Of a DNA stretch of 64,000 bases, positions 16,101-26,598 are shown piece by piece (position 1 is the stretch's first letter; each line of letters starts with the position of its first letter). Under the pieces are notes generated by a model. That model was not told the DNA's origin and did no database searches. It saw nothing but the letters and a program-made list of their open reading frames with translations. The translations under genes and the position numbers were made by a program. The stretch is taken from assembly GCF_041435055.1 (NCBI RefSeq), contig NZ_CP108002.1, forward strand, positions 7,502,001 to 7,566,000, read 5' to 3'. The DNA is from Streptomyces sp. NBC_00341. Lineage in GTDB: Bacteria; Actinomycetota; Actinomycetes; Streptomycetales; Streptomycetaceae.

Positions 16101-17954
16101 ATGTTCACCACCCGGCCCACCCTCCAGGGCACCTTCGGCATGGTGTCCTCCACCCACTGGCTCGCCTCGCAGTCAGCGATGGCGGTCCTGGAGGACGGCG
16201 GCAACGCCTATGACGCCGCCGTCGCCGCCGGATTCGTCCTGCACGTCGTCGAACCGCACCTGAACGGACCGGCCGGCGAAGTGCCGGTGATCCTGGCGCC
16301 CGCGGACGGCGAGGTCCAGGTGCTGTGCGGCCAGGGCCCGGCCCCCGCCGGGGCCACCGCCGCCCACTACCGCTCGCTCGGCCTCGGCCTGGTCCCCGGC
16401 ACCGGTCCGCTCGCCGCCGCCGTGCCGGGAGCCTTCGACGCCTGGATGCTGCTGCTGCGCGACCACGGCACCAAGACCGTTGCCGAGGTGCTGCGGTACG
16501 CCATCGGTTACGCGGAGGACGGCCACCCGCCCGTGGAGCGGGTCGGCCGGACCGTCGAGAGTGTCCGCGAGCTCTTCGAGACGCAGTGGCCCACCTCCGC
16601 CGCCGTCTACCTGCCCGGCGGCGCCTCCCCGAGGCCGGGCGACCTCTTCCGTAATCCGGCCCTGGCCGCGACCTGGCGCCGACTGATAGCCGAGGCCGAG
16701 GAGACCGGCGGCGCGGACCGCACCGCCCAGATCGAGGCCGCCCGCGCGATCTGGCGCGAGGGCTTCATCGCCGAGGCGCTGGTCCGCCAGGCGGCCGTCC
16801 CCACCATGGACACCAGCGGCGACCGCCATCCCGGCACCCTCACCGCCGCCGACCTGGCCGGCTGGTCCGCGTCCTACGAGGCGCCCGCCACGTACGACTG
16901 GAACGGCTGGACGCTCGCCAAGGCCGGCGGCTGGAGCCAGGGCCCCGCCTTCCTCCAGCAGCTGGCCCTGCTCCCCGCCGAGCTGCCCCGCTACGGCTCC
17001 GAGGAGTACGTCCACCTGCTCATCGAGGGCTGCAAGCTCGCCATGGCCGACCGCGAGGCCTGGTACGGCGACGCGGACGAGGTGCCGCTCGCCACCCTGC
17101 TCTCCGAGCCGTACAACGCCGCCCGCCGCGCCCTGGTCACCGAGCGCGCCTCGCACGAGCTGCGGCCGGGCAGCCCCGACGGGCGGGTTCCCGTCCTGAG
17201 CGAGCACGCCCGCGCCGTGGCCGACGGCTTCGACGTGACGGGTCTCCCCGTCGTCGGTGCCGGAGAGCCGACGGTCGCGAAGGAAGGGGGGGAGCCCACG
17301 GCGACCGCGGACCGTACCGGAGAGCCGTCCGTCGGCGCGGACGGCGCCACCCGCGGGGACACCTGCCACGTGGACATCGTCGACCGCTGGGGCAACATGG
17401 TCTCGGCCACGCCAAGCGGCGGCTGGCTCCAGTCCAACCCGGTCGTCCCCGAGCTCGGCTTCCCACTCGGCACCCGCCTCCAGATGGCCTGGCTGGACGA
17501 GGGCCTGCCGAACTCCCTCACCCCCGGCCGCCGGCCCCGCACCACTCTCACCCCGACCCTCGCCCTGCGCGACGGCGTCCCCGTCATGGCGTTCGGCACC
17601 CCGGGCGGCGACCAGCAGGACCAGTGGCAGCTGCACTTCTTCCTCGCCGTCGCGCTGCGCGCCGAGGTCCGCGGCGGCCTCGACCTCCAGGGCGCCATCG
17701 ACGCCCCGAACTGGCACAACGACAGCTTCCCCGGCTCCTTCTTCCCGCGCGGGATGCTTCCGGGCAGCGTCACCGTCGAGGCGGGCATGGACCCGGAGGT
17801 GGTGGCCGGGCTGCGCCGGCGCGGCCATGACGTCACGGTGGGCGACGCGTGGTCCGAGGGCCGGATGTGCGCGGTCGCCCGCGACCCGCGCACCGGGATC
17901 CTGTCCGCCGCCGCGAACCCGCGCGGAATGCAGGGGTACGCGGTCGGACGCTGA
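16101..17954 (+). CDS. Gamma-glutamyltransferase family protein
   Basis: A 617-residue Ntn-hydrolase of the gamma-glutamyltranspeptidase family. The large-subunit start (MVSSTHWLASQSAMAVLEDGGNAYDAAVAA) and the glycine-rich AVPGAFDAW are conserved. The processing threonine should be T421 in GDTCHVDIVDRWGNMVSATPSGG, preceded by a Glu/Thr-rich linker. No signal peptide is seen, so it may be cytoplasmic, like several actinobacterial paralogues labelled GGT or acylase. Glutathione or mycothiol-related activity cannot be assumed. Confidence 0.85.
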   Translation: MFTTRPTLQGTFGMVSSTHWLASQSAMAVLEDGGNAYDAAVAAGFVLHVVEPHLNGPAGEVPVILAPADGEVQVLCGQGPAPAGATAAHYRSLGLGLVPGTGPLAAAVPGAFDAWMLLLRDHGTKTVAEVLRYAIGYAEDGHPPVERVGRTVESVRELFETQWPTSAAVYLPGGASPRPGDLFRNPALAATWRRLIAEAEETGGADRTAQIEAARAIWREGFIAEALVRQAAVPTMDTSGDRHPGTLTAADLAGWSASYEAPATYDWNGWTLAKAGGWSQGPAFLQQLALLPAELPRYGSEEYVHLLIEGCKLAMADREAWYGDADEVPLATLLSEPYNAARRALVTERASHELRPGSPDGRVPVLSEHARAVADGFDVTGLPVVGAGEPTVAKEGGEPTATADRTGEPSVGADGATRGDTCHVDIVDRWGNMVSATPSGGWLQSNPVVPELGFPLGTRLQMAWLDEGLPNSLTPGRRPRTTLTPTLALRDGVPVMAFGTPGGDQQDQWQLHFFLAVALRAEVRGGLDLQGAIDAPNWHNDSFPGSFFPRGMLPGSVTVEAGMDPEVVAGLRRRGHDVTVGDAWSEGRMCAVARDPRTGILSAAANPRGMQGYAVGR

Positions 17955-18017
17955 CCGGCCACCTTCCCGTCACGACCGGGTCGTCGGCGCTCCGGCCACC
18001 CGTGCTTAGCTGGGGGC

Positions 18018-18845
18018 ATGATCGATGACTTCCTCGCCGGGGACCTGACCGAGGTCGAGGCGGCGGTCCGCGCAGCGGCCGCCGCCGAGATCATGCCGCG
18101 CTTCCGGCAGCTCGCCGCCCACGAGATAGTCGAGAAGAACGGCCCGCACGACCTGGTGACCACCGCGGACCGGCTGGCCGAGGAGCACCTCACCGCCGCC
18201 CTGAGCCGGCTCCTGCCCGGCTCCGTGGTCGTCGGCGAGGAGGCGGTCCACGCCGATCCGGAGGTGTACGGGGCGCTGGGCGGCGACGCACCCGTATGGA
18301 TCGTCGACCCGGTCGACGGCACCCGGCAGTTCGTCCGGGGCGAACCCGGCTTCTGCACCCTGGTCGCGCTCGCGCACCACGGCGAGACCCTGGCCTCCTG
18401 GACGTACGCCGCCGCCCTCGACGAGATGGCCGTGGCGGTACGGGGCCGGGGGGCGACGCTCAACGGTATAAGCCTGAAAGCCGGTTCGCCCGTGCCCGGC
18501 GAAGCCCTGCGGGTCGCGATGTCACACCCCGACTACACCACCGACGCGCAGAAGCGTGCCCTGCTGGGCCTGCGCACCGAAGGCATCGACGCCCGCCCCT
18601 GCGGATCGGCCGGCCTCGAATACCTCGCCGTCGCCCGCGGCACCCTGGAGGCGGTCGCCTTCAACTGGGAGTTCGCCTGGGACCACGCGGCGGGGCTCCT
18701 CCTGGTCACGGAGGCGGGCGGCGCGCAGTCCACGCTGTCCGGTGCGCCGTTCCGGATCGCCGGGGGCAACGACCTGCCCTTCACGGCGGCCCGCGACCGG
18801 GCGACGGCGGACACCGTGCTGACCGCGCTCCGCACCGGGGCCTGA
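18018..18845 (+). CDS. Inositol-monophosphatase-family phosphatase
   Basis: A 275-residue Mg2+/Li+-sensitive phosphatase of the IMPase/FBPase/CysQ superfamily. Metal ligands appear in VVGEEAV, IVDPVDGTRQF and the terminal WDHAAGLLLVTEAGG. Substrates could be inositol-1-phosphate, histidinol phosphate or PAP. The ATG at 18018 follows GGGGGC with a TAGCT -10-like element close by, so the message may have almost no leader. The gene end is followed by a triplicated 15-mer. Confidence 0.85.
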   Translation: MIDDFLAGDLTEVEAAVRAAAAAEIMPRFRQLAAHEIVEKNGPHDLVTTADRLAEEHLTAALSRLLPGSVVVGEEAVHADPEVYGALGGDAPVWIVDPVDGTRQFVRGEPGFCTLVALAHHGETLASWTYAAALDEMAVAVRGRGATLNGISLKAGSPVPGEALRVAMSHPDYTTDAQKRALLGLRTEGIDARPCGSAGLEYLAVARGTLEAVAFNWEFAWDHAAGLLLVTEAGGAQSTLSGAPFRIAGGNDLPFTAARDRATADTVLTALRTGA

Positions 18846-18881
18846 CGGGGCGGGGCCTGACGCACCGGGGCCTGAACGAGC
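18837..18881 (+). repeat. Three tandem 15-bp units, each with TGA in the same frame
   Basis: GGGGCCTGA starts at 18837, 18852 and 18867, exactly 15 bp apart. The first TGA is the stop of the phosphatase gene, so the repeat lines up three in-frame stops. Confidence 0.75.
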
Positions 18882-18912
18882 GGTCCGCGCACCGGCCGCT
18901 CCCGACGGCTGA

Positions 18913-19386
18913 TCAGTCCAGGAGGTCGCGGGTCAGCGCGGCGAGGCGCTCGCGGGCGCGCGGATCGTAGGCCTGCTCGTGGGCGGCCGTGTCGGTGAAG
19001 CGGTCGAAGTAGCGTCCGGTGACCTCGGCCAGCGCCGGATCGGTGATCAGCCGGACCGTGGGGCGTACGCCCTCCTCGACGGAGACCTCCGGGGTCAGGC
19101 CGTACTCCCGGACACCCCGGGTGTCCATCAGATGGGCCGGGTGCAGGGCGTTGAAGGTGACCCCGGTGCCGGACGTCTCCTGAGCGGCAAGATCGAACGT
19201 CGACATGATCATGGCGAGTTTGCTCCGGCAGTAGGCCTCCAGGCCTTCGTAGCCGCGCTCCATCATGACGTCGTCGAAGTCGACGGCCGACTGTCCCACC
19301 GACGCCACCTGGACGACGCGCGCCGGGGCCGACGCCGACAGCAGCGGAAGCAGCTCCCTGATCCGGCCTGATCCAAACGAAAGACC
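18913..19386 (-). pseudogene. 5'-truncated short-chain dehydrogenase
   Basis: The frame encodes the C-terminal half of an SDR: LLPLLSASAPARVVQVASVGQ (strand 5 with its serine region), then the catalytic Y-C-R-S-K and the C-terminal substrate region to the end. The Rossmann N terminus with TGxxxGIG and NNAG, about 100 residues, is missing. Going upstream, homology stops near 19360 and an in-frame TAG occurs at 19387-19389. A GTG at 19308 could start translation but lies inside the fold. It abuts a MarR gene truncated at the same point, so a deletion is inferred. Confidence 0.7.
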
Positions 19387-19395
19387 CTAGCCCTC

Positions 19396-19767
19396 ATGGC
19401 AGCCAAGAGCGCCGCGCTGAAGGGCGCCGACCTCACCGTCGCCCAGTACGCGGCACTGTTCGCCCTCGCCGACCACCCCGGAATGCCGGGTGCCGCGCTG
19501 GCCAGGGTCTGCCTGGTCACCCCGCAGGCCATGGCGGCGGTGCTCAAGCACTTGGAGGAGCGCGGACTGGTCGTCAGGACCGTGCACCCGTGGCACCAGA
19601 AGATGCTGGAGACCCGGCTGACGGAGGCCGGTACCGAAACGCTGCGCCGGGCCGACGAGCAGGCGGTGCGGATCGAACGCCGCATCGCCGACGAGTTCAC
19701 CCCGCAGGAGCGGGACGCCCTGCGGTCTCTGCTCAGCCGCTGCGTCGCGGCCATTCAGCGCGACTGA
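19396..19767 (+). pseudogene. MarR-family regulator, probably 5'-truncated
   Basis: A 123-residue winged-helix protein with LTVAQYAALFALADHPG, the recognition region GAALARVCLVTPQAMAAVLKHLEERGLVVRT and the dimerisation helix at the end. Typical MarR proteins have 20-30 further residues, the first dimerisation helix, before the sequence begins here at MAAKSAALKGADLT. No ribosome site precedes ATG 19396. It faces away from the truncated SDR, an arrangement common for an SDR and its MarR repressor. Loss of both 5' ends and the shared promoter is the simplest reading, but a short functional MarR cannot be excluded. Confidence 0.6.
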
Positions 19768-19772
19768 ACCGC

Positions 19773-19816
19773 GCTCGGGCCTCGCTCAGGCCATGCTCAG
19801 GCCGCGCTCAGGCCGT
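19773..19816 (+). repeat. Four tandem copies of an 11-mer
   Basis: Units of the form GCTCAGGCCNN (first unit GCTCGGGCCTC) are arrayed head to tail directly after the MarR stop codon. Confidence 0.8.
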
Positions 19817-19870
19817 GCTTCACCAGGCAGAACGGGTGCTCTTCGGCCCACCGCGGTTTGACGACACGCC

Positions 19871-20779
19871 CTAGGCGGACATACCGGTCAGCACCGCCCG
19901 TACGTCGTTCACGACCTCCCCGGCCGTCTCCACCGCCGCGGCGTCCAGACCCCGCAGCGCCTCGCCGGCCCGCTCAGCGAAGCCCGCCGGGGTGTCCGGC
20001 AGGGCGGCGGCCGCCGCCAGCGCGCCCTTCTCGTTGAGGCACCAGGTGCGGTGGTGGGCGTGCAGCGACTGGGCGAGGATGCCGAACGCCCGGGACAGGC
20101 AGAGCGACACGTGCAGCCGGTCACCGGAAGGGGCCGACTTGCGGGCCGACACCACCGAGAAGTCCGCCTCCCAGGCCGCGTCGGCAAGGGCCTTGCGCAG
20201 CGGCTCCGGATAGTCGAGCGTCTCGGCCCGAAGCCCCGTCAGTTCGTCCCGGGTGTCGGCGAGTACGTGGCCGAGGGCGACCTCGCCCGGATAGGCGGGG
20301 GACCAGAAGCCGAGCGGGTGGCCGGGCTGGACGCCCACCTCGTAGCGCCCCTGGCGGCAGTCGGACCAGACCGCCTCGACCCGGTCCAGATCGCGCAGGA
20401 TCCAGTCCACCGGCGTGCCGTCCACCCGCAGCCAGGCCCCGCCGTTGACCCACGGCCCCCAGCCGCCCGGCCCGGCCACCTCGACCGGCGAACCCTGTAC
20501 TTCTTGGGCCAGCGCGCTCAGCGCGGCCAGGTCCAACGCGCCCCGGTAGTAGAGGCCCAGGTCCCAGTCGGAGTCCGGGCGGTGGGTGCCCCGGGCCCTG
20601 CTGCCGCCCAGGGCGACGGCGTGGATCCCGGGTACGGCGACGAGCCGTTCGGCCATGGCGTCGATCCGCCGCCGCATCCCGGAATCCTCCGGGGCGGTCC
20701 CGGGGGCGGCGAGCGGGCCGGAGGGCGCTTGCGGGCGGGGGCCGGGGTGCGGCGGCCGCGCGGGGTTCGGAGTGGTCAT
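19871..20779 (-). CDS. Nucleotidyltransferase-domain protein
   Basis: A 302-residue protein with a pol-beta-type nucleotidyltransferase core: GGSRARGTHRPDSDWDLG gives the G-S motif (59-60) and metal-binding D71 and D73. VDGTPVDWIL supplies the third acidic strand. A helical C-terminal half (~175-300) resembles the substrate domain of aminoglycoside or kanamycin nucleotidyltransferases. The first 34 residues are Pro-rich and probably disordered, and an internal ATG at residue 35 is an alternative start. The function could be antibiotic or small-molecule adenylylation; an antitoxin-like or tRNA role is less likely. Confidence 0.75.
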   Translation of the reverse strand: MTTPNPARPPHPGPRPQAPSGPLAAPGTAPEDSGMRRRIDAMAERLVAVPGIHAVALGGSRARGTHRPDSDWDLGLYYRGALDLAALSALAQEVQGSPVEVAGPGGWGPWVNGGAWLRVDGTPVDWILRDLDRVEAVWSDCRQGRYEVGVQPGHPLGFWSPAYPGEVALGHVLADTRDELTGLRAETLDYPEPLRKALADAAWEADFSVVSARKSAPSGDRLHVSLCLSRAFGILAQSLHAHHRTWCLNEKGALAAAAALPDTPAGFAERAGEALRGLDAAAVETAGEVVNDVRAVLTGMSA

Positions 20780-20866
20780 CGAGCGGGAACCCTACCCGCG
20801 CCCGGACCACTCGCGCCTGTGAATATCCTGGGGCCTCCGACCGTCGGCTGACAAAGGAGTCCGAAG

Positions 20867-22285
20867 GTGCCGTCGATGCTTGACGCAGTCGTCGTTGGGG
20901 CCGGCCCCAACGGGCTGACCGCCGCGGCCGAACTGGCCCGCCGCGGTTACGCCGTGGAGGTCTTCGAAGCCGGGCGGACCGTCGGCGGCGGAGCCCGTAC
21001 GGAGGAGCTCACGCTCCCCGGCTTCCGCCACGACCCCTGCTCCGCGGTCCACCCGCTGGGCATCGGCTCGCCCGCCTTCGATGCGATGCCGCTCGCCCGG
21101 CACGGCCTGGAGTGGCTCCAGCCCCGGCTGGCCCTGGCCCACCCGTTCCCGGACGGTTCCGCCGCCGTGCTGGCCGACTCGGTGGGGGAGAGCGCCATGT
21201 CCCTCGGGCCGCGTGACGCGGGGGCGTACCGCAGGCTCGTCGCACCGTTCCTCGGCCACTGGGACAGCCTCGCCCAGGACTTCCTGCGCACCCCGTGGGA
21301 CGGCCTGCCGCACGACCCGTACCGCTGGGTGCGGTTCGGGCTGAACGCCATCCAGCCCGCCACCCTGCTGTCCCGCCGCTTCAGCGGCGAGAAGGCGCGC
21401 GGCCTCTTCGCCGGGCTCGCCGCCCATGCCATAGCCCCCACCAACGGGATCGCGACCGGCGGAATCGCCCTGCTCTTCGCGCTGGCCGCGCACGAGAGGG
21501 GCTGGCCGGTGCCGCGCGGCGGCTCCCAGGCCATCTCCGACGCCCTCGCCTCCTACCTGCGGGAGCAGAGCGGCGTCATCCACACCGGTACGGAGGTCAA
21601 GCGGCTGGACGAGCTCCCGCCGGCCCGCGCCTACATCTTCGACACCTCACCGACCGCGCTGGCCCGGATCGCCGGACTGGGCAACGCCTACAGCGGCTAC
21701 CGCTACGGCGCCTCCTGCTTCAAGATCGACTACGCCCTGTCCGGCCCCGTTCCCTGGACCGCGCAGGAGGCCCGCCGGGCGGGCACGGTGCACATCGGCC
21801 CCACGGCCGGCGAGATCGACTCCGCCCTGCGCGCCGCGGTCACCGGCCGCGACCCGAGCGTGCCGTTCCTGATCACCGCCCAGCCCAGCCTCGTCGACCC
21901 GTCCCGCGCCCCCGAGGGCAAGCAGGTGTTCTGGGTGTACGGGCACGTACCGGCGGGCTGGCAGGGCGACGCCACCGAGGTCATCGAACGCCAGCTGGAG
22001 CGTTTCGCCCCCGGCTTCCGTGATCTGGTGCTCGCCCGCTGCGTGGCGGGACCACCCGGGATCGCCGCGCGCAACGCGAACTACGTGGACGGGGACATCG
22101 CCTGCGGCGCGTTCTCAGGACTGCAGACGGTGATCCGCCCCAAGCTCGCCCGGGTCCCGTACGCGACGGCGCATCCGGCGGTCTTCATCTGCTCCTCCGC
22201 GGCCCCGCCCGGACCCGGTGTGCACGGCATGTCCGGTCACCACGCGGCGAAGGCCGTATGGCGTCGGCTGCGGTCCCGCCCCTGA
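20867..22285 (+). CDS. FAD-dependent oxidoreductase, phytoene-desaturase-like
   Basis: A 472-residue flavoprotein of the CrtI/amine-oxidase clan. The dinucleotide-binding fold is at the N terminus ([29 protein letters not shown]), followed by the [14 protein letters not shown] loop. The C-terminal FAD contact is [22 protein letters not shown]...[14 protein letters not shown]. The GTG at 20867 follows AAAGGAG. There are no carotenoid genes nearby, so it may be one of the widespread orphan actinobacterial members rather than a pigment enzyme. Confidence 0.85.
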   Translation: MPSMLDAVVVGAGPNGLTAAAELARRGYAVEVFEAGRTVGGGARTEELTLPGFRHDPCSAVHPLGIGSPAFDAMPLARHGLEWLQPRLALAHPFPDGSAAVLADSVGESAMSLGPRDAGAYRRLVAPFLGHWDSLAQDFLRTPWDGLPHDPYRWVRFGLNAIQPATLLSRRFSGEKARGLFAGLAAHAIAPTNGIATGGIALLFALAAHERGWPVPRGGSQAISDALASYLREQSGVIHTGTEVKRLDELPPARAYIFDTSPTALARIAGLGNAYSGYRYGASCFKIDYALSGPVPWTAQEARRAGTVHIGPTAGEIDSALRAAVTGRDPSVPFLITAQPSLVDPSRAPEGKQVFWVYGHVPAGWQGDATEVIERQLERFAPGFRDLVLARCVAGPPGIAARNANYVDGDIACGAFSGLQTVIRPKLARVPYATAHPAVFICSSAAPPGPGVHGMSGHHAAKAVWRRLRSRP

Positions 22286-22333
22286 CGCACCGCCCCCGTC
22301 TCACAGCACCGGGCCGGCGGCTGTGCGGCGAGC

Positions 22334-22372
22334 GTTACCGCCCGTGATCCGCCCGGGTCACACCGGTGTAAT
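22334..22372 (+). promoter_or_regulatory. Possible GlnR box upstream of nitrate reductase
   Basis: GTTAC-N6-TGATC-N7-GTCAC-N6-GTAAT follows the a1-b1-a2-b2 architecture of Streptomyces GlnR sites (gTnAc-n6-GaAAc repeated). Both a-sites are exact, the b-sites are degenerate and there is one extra base in the centre. It ends 51 bp before the start codon. Confidence 0.45.
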
Positions 22373-22423
22373 GGGCCATTCGTACCGTCGGGACCTCGAT
22401 CCGATCCACGGGAAGGTCCCCCG

Positions 22424-25400
22424 GTGCCCCCAGAGAGCTCGTCGGCCGCCGTCACCCAGGTACGGACGGTCTGCTCGTACTGCGGGGTGGGCTGCGGCAT
22501 GGTGCTCGACATCGGCTCGGGCCCCGACGGCCGCCGCAAGGTCCTCAAGGCGTCCGGCGACAAGGCCCACCCCGCCAACCGCGGCCGGCTGTGCACCAAG
22601 GGCGCGACCACCGCCGACATGCTCGCCGCCCCCGGACGGCTGACCACCGCGCTGATCCGGCCCGAGCGCGGCGCCGAGCCCGTACCGGCGGGCGTGGACG
22701 AGGCGATCACCGACACGGCCCGGCGGCTGCGGGCGGTCATCGACGAACACGGACCCGACGCCGTGGCCTTCTACGTGTCCGGGCAGCTGAGCCTGGAGGC
22801 CCAGTACCTCGCCAACAAGCTGGCCAAGGGCTTCGTCCGCACCAACCGCATCGAGTCCAACTCGCGGCTGTGCATGGCCAGTGCGGGCAGCGGCTACAAG
22901 CTCTCCCTGGGCGCCGACGGCCCGCCCGGTTCGTACCAGGACTTCGACCACGCCGACGTCTTCCTCGTCATCGGCTCCAACATGGCCGACTGCCACCCGA
23001 TCCTCTTCCTGCGCATGATGGAACGGGTGAAGGCGGGCGCCAGACTGATCGTCGTCGACCCCCGCCGCACCGCCACCGCGGACAAGGCCGGCCTCTTCCT
23101 CCGGATCAGACCCGGCACCGACCTCGCACTCCTGAACGGACTGCTGTACCTCCTCCACGAGAACGGGCACACGGACACCGCGTTCATCGCGGAGCGCACC
23201 GAGGGCTGGGAGGCCATGCCGGAGTTCCTGACGGACTACCGGCCCGCCGCCGTCGCGGAGATCACCGGCATCCCGGAGGCGGACATCCGGCAGGCGGCGC
23301 AGTGGATCGGCGGCGCGGGGGAGTGGATGAGCTGCTGGACGATGGGGCTGAACCAGTCCACGCACGGCACCTGGAACACCAACGCGCTGATCAACCTGCA
23401 CCTGGCCACCGGGGCGATCTGCCGCCCCGGCAGCGGACCCTTCTCGCTCACCGGCCAGCCCAACGCCATGGGCGGCCGCGAGATGGGCTACATGGGGCCC
23501 GGTCTGCCGGGGCAGCGGTCGGTGCTGGTGGACGAGGACCGCGCCTTCGCCGACGCACTCTGGGGCCTGGAACCCGGCACCGTGCGCGAGGACGGCTCCG
23601 GCGAGGGCACCGTCGACATGTTCCGGCGGATGGCGGCGGGCGAGATCAAGGCCTGCTGGATCATCTGCACCAACCCCGTCGCCTCCGTCGCCAACCGCCG
23701 GACCGTCATCGAGGCCCTGGAGACCGCCGAACTCGTCATCACCCAGGACGTGTTCGCCGAGACCGAGACCAACGCCTACGCCGATGTGGTGCTGCCCGGC
23801 GCGATGTGGAGCGAGAGCGAGGGCGTACTGGTCAACAGCGAGCGCAACCTCACCCTCGCCCGCCGGGCCGTGGACCCGCCCGGTGAGGCGCTGGCCGACT
23901 GGCGGATCATCGCGCGGATCGCCTGCGAGATGGGATACGCCGACGCCTTCGGCTACGGCAGTGCGGAGGAGGTCTTCGCGGAGATCAAGCGCGCCGCGAA
24001 CCCGCGCACCGGCTACGACCTGCGCGGTGTGAGCTACGAGCGGCTGCGCACCACCCCCGTGCAGTGGCCCGCCCCCTCGGCCGACGGCCCCGACCGCAAC
24101 CCGGTCCGCTACCTCGGACCGGACGGCGGCCCGGTGTTCCCGACCGCGAGCGGGCGCGCCGTCTTCTTCGCCCGTCCGCACGTGCCGGCCGCGGAGATGC
24201 CGGACGACGACTACCCGTTCGTCCTCAACACCGGTCGCCTGCAACACCAGTGGCACACCCTCACCAAGACCGGCAAGGTCGCCAAGCTCAACCGGCTCGA
24301 TCCGGCCCCGTTCGTCGAACTCCACCCCGAGGACGCGCGACGCCTCGGGATCGCCGGGGGCGACTCCGTCGAGATCGCGTCCCGGCGCGGCCGGGCCGTG
24401 CTCCCGGCCGTCGTCACGGACCGGGTGCGGCCGGGCTGCTGCTTCGCACCCTTCCACTGGAACGACCTCTTCGGGGAGTACCGCTGCGTCAACGCGGTGA
24501 CCAGCGACGCGGTCGACCCCGTCTCCTTCCAGCCGGAGTTCAAGATGTGCGCGGTGACGCTCGCCAAGGTCGCCCCCGTGCCCGGCGTCTCCGCGGCACC
24601 GGGCGCCGCCCCCGCCGCTCCCGAGGCCCCCGGCAGCGAACCGGCGCAGCCGCTGCCGGTTGCCACCGCGCGGCCGGGTGCCGGGGCCGTGTTCGGGCTG
24701 GAGGACGCACCGCCGCCGGTCCTCGCGGAGCACGAACGGCAGTACCTGGTCGGCTTCCTCGCCGGTCTGCCGTCCGGCACGCCCGGCGTCCCGGTGCTGC
24801 CGGCCGGTGCGCCGTTCACCGGGGAGCACGCGCGATGGGTGAACGGTGTGCTCGCCGGGATGTACTCACGTGCTCCGCAGACCACGGACGAACCCGCCGC
24901 GGCGGACCCCTCCGGCAGCCGCGAGGTGGTGGTGCTGTGGGCGTCGCAGACCGGCAACGCGGAGGAGTTCGCCACGACCGCCGCCGACCGGCTGACCGCC
25001 ACCGGACACCGGGCCCGGCTCGTCGGCATGGCCGACGCGGACCCTCGCGCCCTCCCGCCCGCCGCCGACCTCCTGCTGATCACCAGCACCTTCGGTGACG
25101 GCGACGCCCCCGACAACGGGTCCGGGTTCTGGGAGGCCCTGACCGCCGCCGACACCCCGCCCCTGGACGGCACGCGGTACGCGGTCCTGGCCTTCGGGGA
25201 CTCCTCGTACGACGACTTCTGCGGCCACGGCCGGCGGCTGGACCAGCGCCTCGACGAGCTGGGCGCGGTCCGGCTGGCCCCGCGCACCGACTGCGAACCC
25301 GACTACGAGCCCTCCGCCCTGAGCTGGCTGGACCAGGTGCTCACCGGCCTCACCGGCCAGTCGGCACCCGCCTCCCCGCTGCCAGACGTGGCAGCCGGCA

Positions 25401-26563
25401 GTGGCACCGCAGCGGCGGCCGTGCCCCTTCCCACGCCCGGCGCCAAGCCGGTGCCCGTCACGGCCCGGCTGGCCGGAAACCGGCTCCTCAGCCTCCCCGG
25501 CGCGGGCAAGGAGGTCCGCCGGTTCACCTTCGACACACGTGGCGCAGACGGCCCCCTCACCTACGAGGCCGGAGACGCCCTCGCCGTACACCCCGTCAAC
25601 AGCACCGGCCTGGTGGCCGAATGGCTGGCGGTCACCGGCCTGGATGCCGACGCCCCCGTCGAGATCGCGGGGCTCGACGGAATCCCGCTGGCCGAAGCCC
25701 TGCACCGCCGGCTGGACATCACCGCCCTCACCCCCGCCCTGCTCGGGTTCATCACCGAACGGACCGGCGACCGGGCCCTGAAGAAGATGCTGCGCCCCGA
25801 CAACAAGGGCGAACTGGCCCGCTGGTCCTGGGGACGCCAGGCGGTGGACGTGCTGGCCGAGTACCCGGTCCGCGCCGCACCGCAGGAATGGGCCGGCGTC
25901 CTCAGACGGCTCCAGCCCCGCCTGTACTCGATCTCGTCCAGCCCGCTCACCGACCCCCACCAGGTGTCCCTGACCGTCTCCGTCGTCCGGTACGAGAACC
26001 CGCGGGGCCGCCCCCGCAACGGGGTGTGCTCCGCCTTCCTCGCGGACGCGGCCCCCGACGCCCCGGTGTCGGTCACCGTGCGGCGCGCCCCGCACTTCCG
26101 GCCACCGCCGGGCCCCGACACCCCGCTGGTGATGGTCGGCCCGGGGACCGGCGTCGCCCCGTTCATCGGCTTCCTGGAGGAGCGGCGGGCCCGCCGCCAC
26201 CGGGGACCCAACTGGCTCTTCTTCGGAGAACAGCACCGGGCCACCGACTTCACCTACGAGCAGGAGCTGACGGACTTCCTCGCCGACGGCACCCTCACCC
26301 GCCTGGACACGGCCTTCTCGCGCGACCAGCGCGCCAAGGTCTACGTCCAGGACCGGATGCGTGAACACGGCGCCCGGCTCTGGTCCTGGCTCCGGGACGG
26401 CGCCCACTTCCACGTCTGCGGCGACGCCGCGCGCATGGCCAAGGACGTCGACCGGGCCCTGCGCGACATCGCCGTCGCGCACGGCGGCCTCGACCAGGAC
26501 GCGGCGGCCCTGTACGTCAAGCAGCTCGCCGCCGACAAGCGGTACGTCCGCGACGTCTACTGA
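22424..26563 (+). CDS. Single-chain assimilatory nitrate reductase with NADPH flavoprotein module
   Basis: A 1379-residue cytoplasmic molybdoenzyme fused to a sulfite-reductase-alpha/P450-reductase-like module. Order: [4Fe-4S] site C17, C20, C24, C57; molybdopterin domain with SRLCMASAG (C150, likely Mo ligand) to ~710; linker like the CysJ N terminus (~750-825); flavodoxin/FMN domain (~833-975, starting [11 protein letters not shown]); FAD domain with [14 protein letters not shown] domain ending [16 protein letters not shown]. Electrons can pass NADPH-FAD-FMN-FeS-Mo within one chain to reduce nitrate to nitrite. The GTG start at 22424 follows GGGAAGG. No nitrite reductase or transporter is adjacent. 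The possible GlnR site suggests nitrogen control. Confidence 0.9.
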   Translation: MPPESSSAAVTQVRTVCSYCGVGCGMVLDIGSGPDGRRKVLKASGDKAHPANRGRLCTKGATTADMLAAPGRLTTALIRPERGAEPVPAGVDEAITDTARRLRAVIDEHGPDAVAFYVSGQLSLEAQYLANKLAKGFVRTNRIESNSRLCMASAGSGYKLSLGADGPPGSYQDFDHADVFLVIGSNMADCHPILFLRMMERVKAGARLIVVDPRRTATADKAGLFLRIRPGTDLALLNGLLYLLHENGHTDTAFIAERTEGWEAMPEFLTDYRPAAVAEITGIPEADIRQAAQWIGGAGEWMSCWTMGLNQSTHGTWNTNALINLHLATGAICRPGSGPFSLTGQPNAMGGREMGYMGPGLPGQRSVLVDEDRAFADALWGLEPGTVREDGSGEGTVDMFRRMAAGEIKACWIICTNPVASVANRRTVIEALETAELVITQDVFAETETNAYADVVLPGAMWSESEGVLVNSERNLTLARRAVDPPGEALADWRIIARIACEMGYADAFGYGSAEEVFAEIKRAANPRTGYDLRGVSYERLRTTPVQWPAPSADGPDRNPVRYLGPDGGPVFPTASGRAVFFARPHVPAAEMPDDDYPFVLNTGRLQHQWHTLTKTGKVAKLNRLDPAPFVELHPEDARRLGIAGGDSVEIASRRGRAVLPAVVTDRVRPGCCFAPFHWNDLFGEYRCVNAVTSDAVDPVSFQPEFKMCAVTLAKVAPVPGVSAAPGAAPAAPEAPGSEPAQPLPVATARPGAGAVFGLEDAPPPVLAEHERQYLVGFLAGLPSGTPGVPVLPAGAPFTGEHARWVNGVLAGMYSRAPQTTDEPAAADPSGSREVVVLWASQTGNAEEFATTAADRLTATGHRARLVGMADADPRALPPAADLLLITSTFGDGDAPDNGSGFWEALTAADTPPLDGTRYAVLAFGDSSYDDFCGHGRRLDQRLDELGAVRLAPRTDCEPDYEPSALSWLDQVLTGLTGQSAPASPLPDVAAGSGTAAAAVPLPTPGAKPVPVTARLAGNRLLSLPGAGKEVRRFTFDTRGADGPLTYEAGDALAVHPVNSTGLVAEWLAVTGLDADAPVEIAGLDGIPLAEALHRRLDITALTPALLGFITERTGDRALKKMLRPDNKGELARWSWGRQAVDVLAEYPVRAAPQEWAGVLRRLQPRLYSISSSPLTDPHQVSLTVSVVRYENPRGRPRNGVCSAFLADAAPDAPVSVTVRRAPHFRPPPGPDTPLVMVGPGTGVAPFIGFLEERRARRHRGPNWLFFGEQHRATDFTYEQELTDFLADGTLTRLDTAFSRDQRAKVYVQDRMREHGARLWSWLRDGAHFHVCGDAARMAKDVDRALRDIAVAHGGLDQDAAALYVKQLAADKRYVRDVY

Positions 26564-26598
26564 AGCGGCACCGCTGAAGCCGCCCCGACGGTCCGGCC

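Noticed and set aside
22358..24829. An 823-codon minus-strand frame
   Set aside because: Antisense to the molybdopterin domain of nitrate reductase; no motif.
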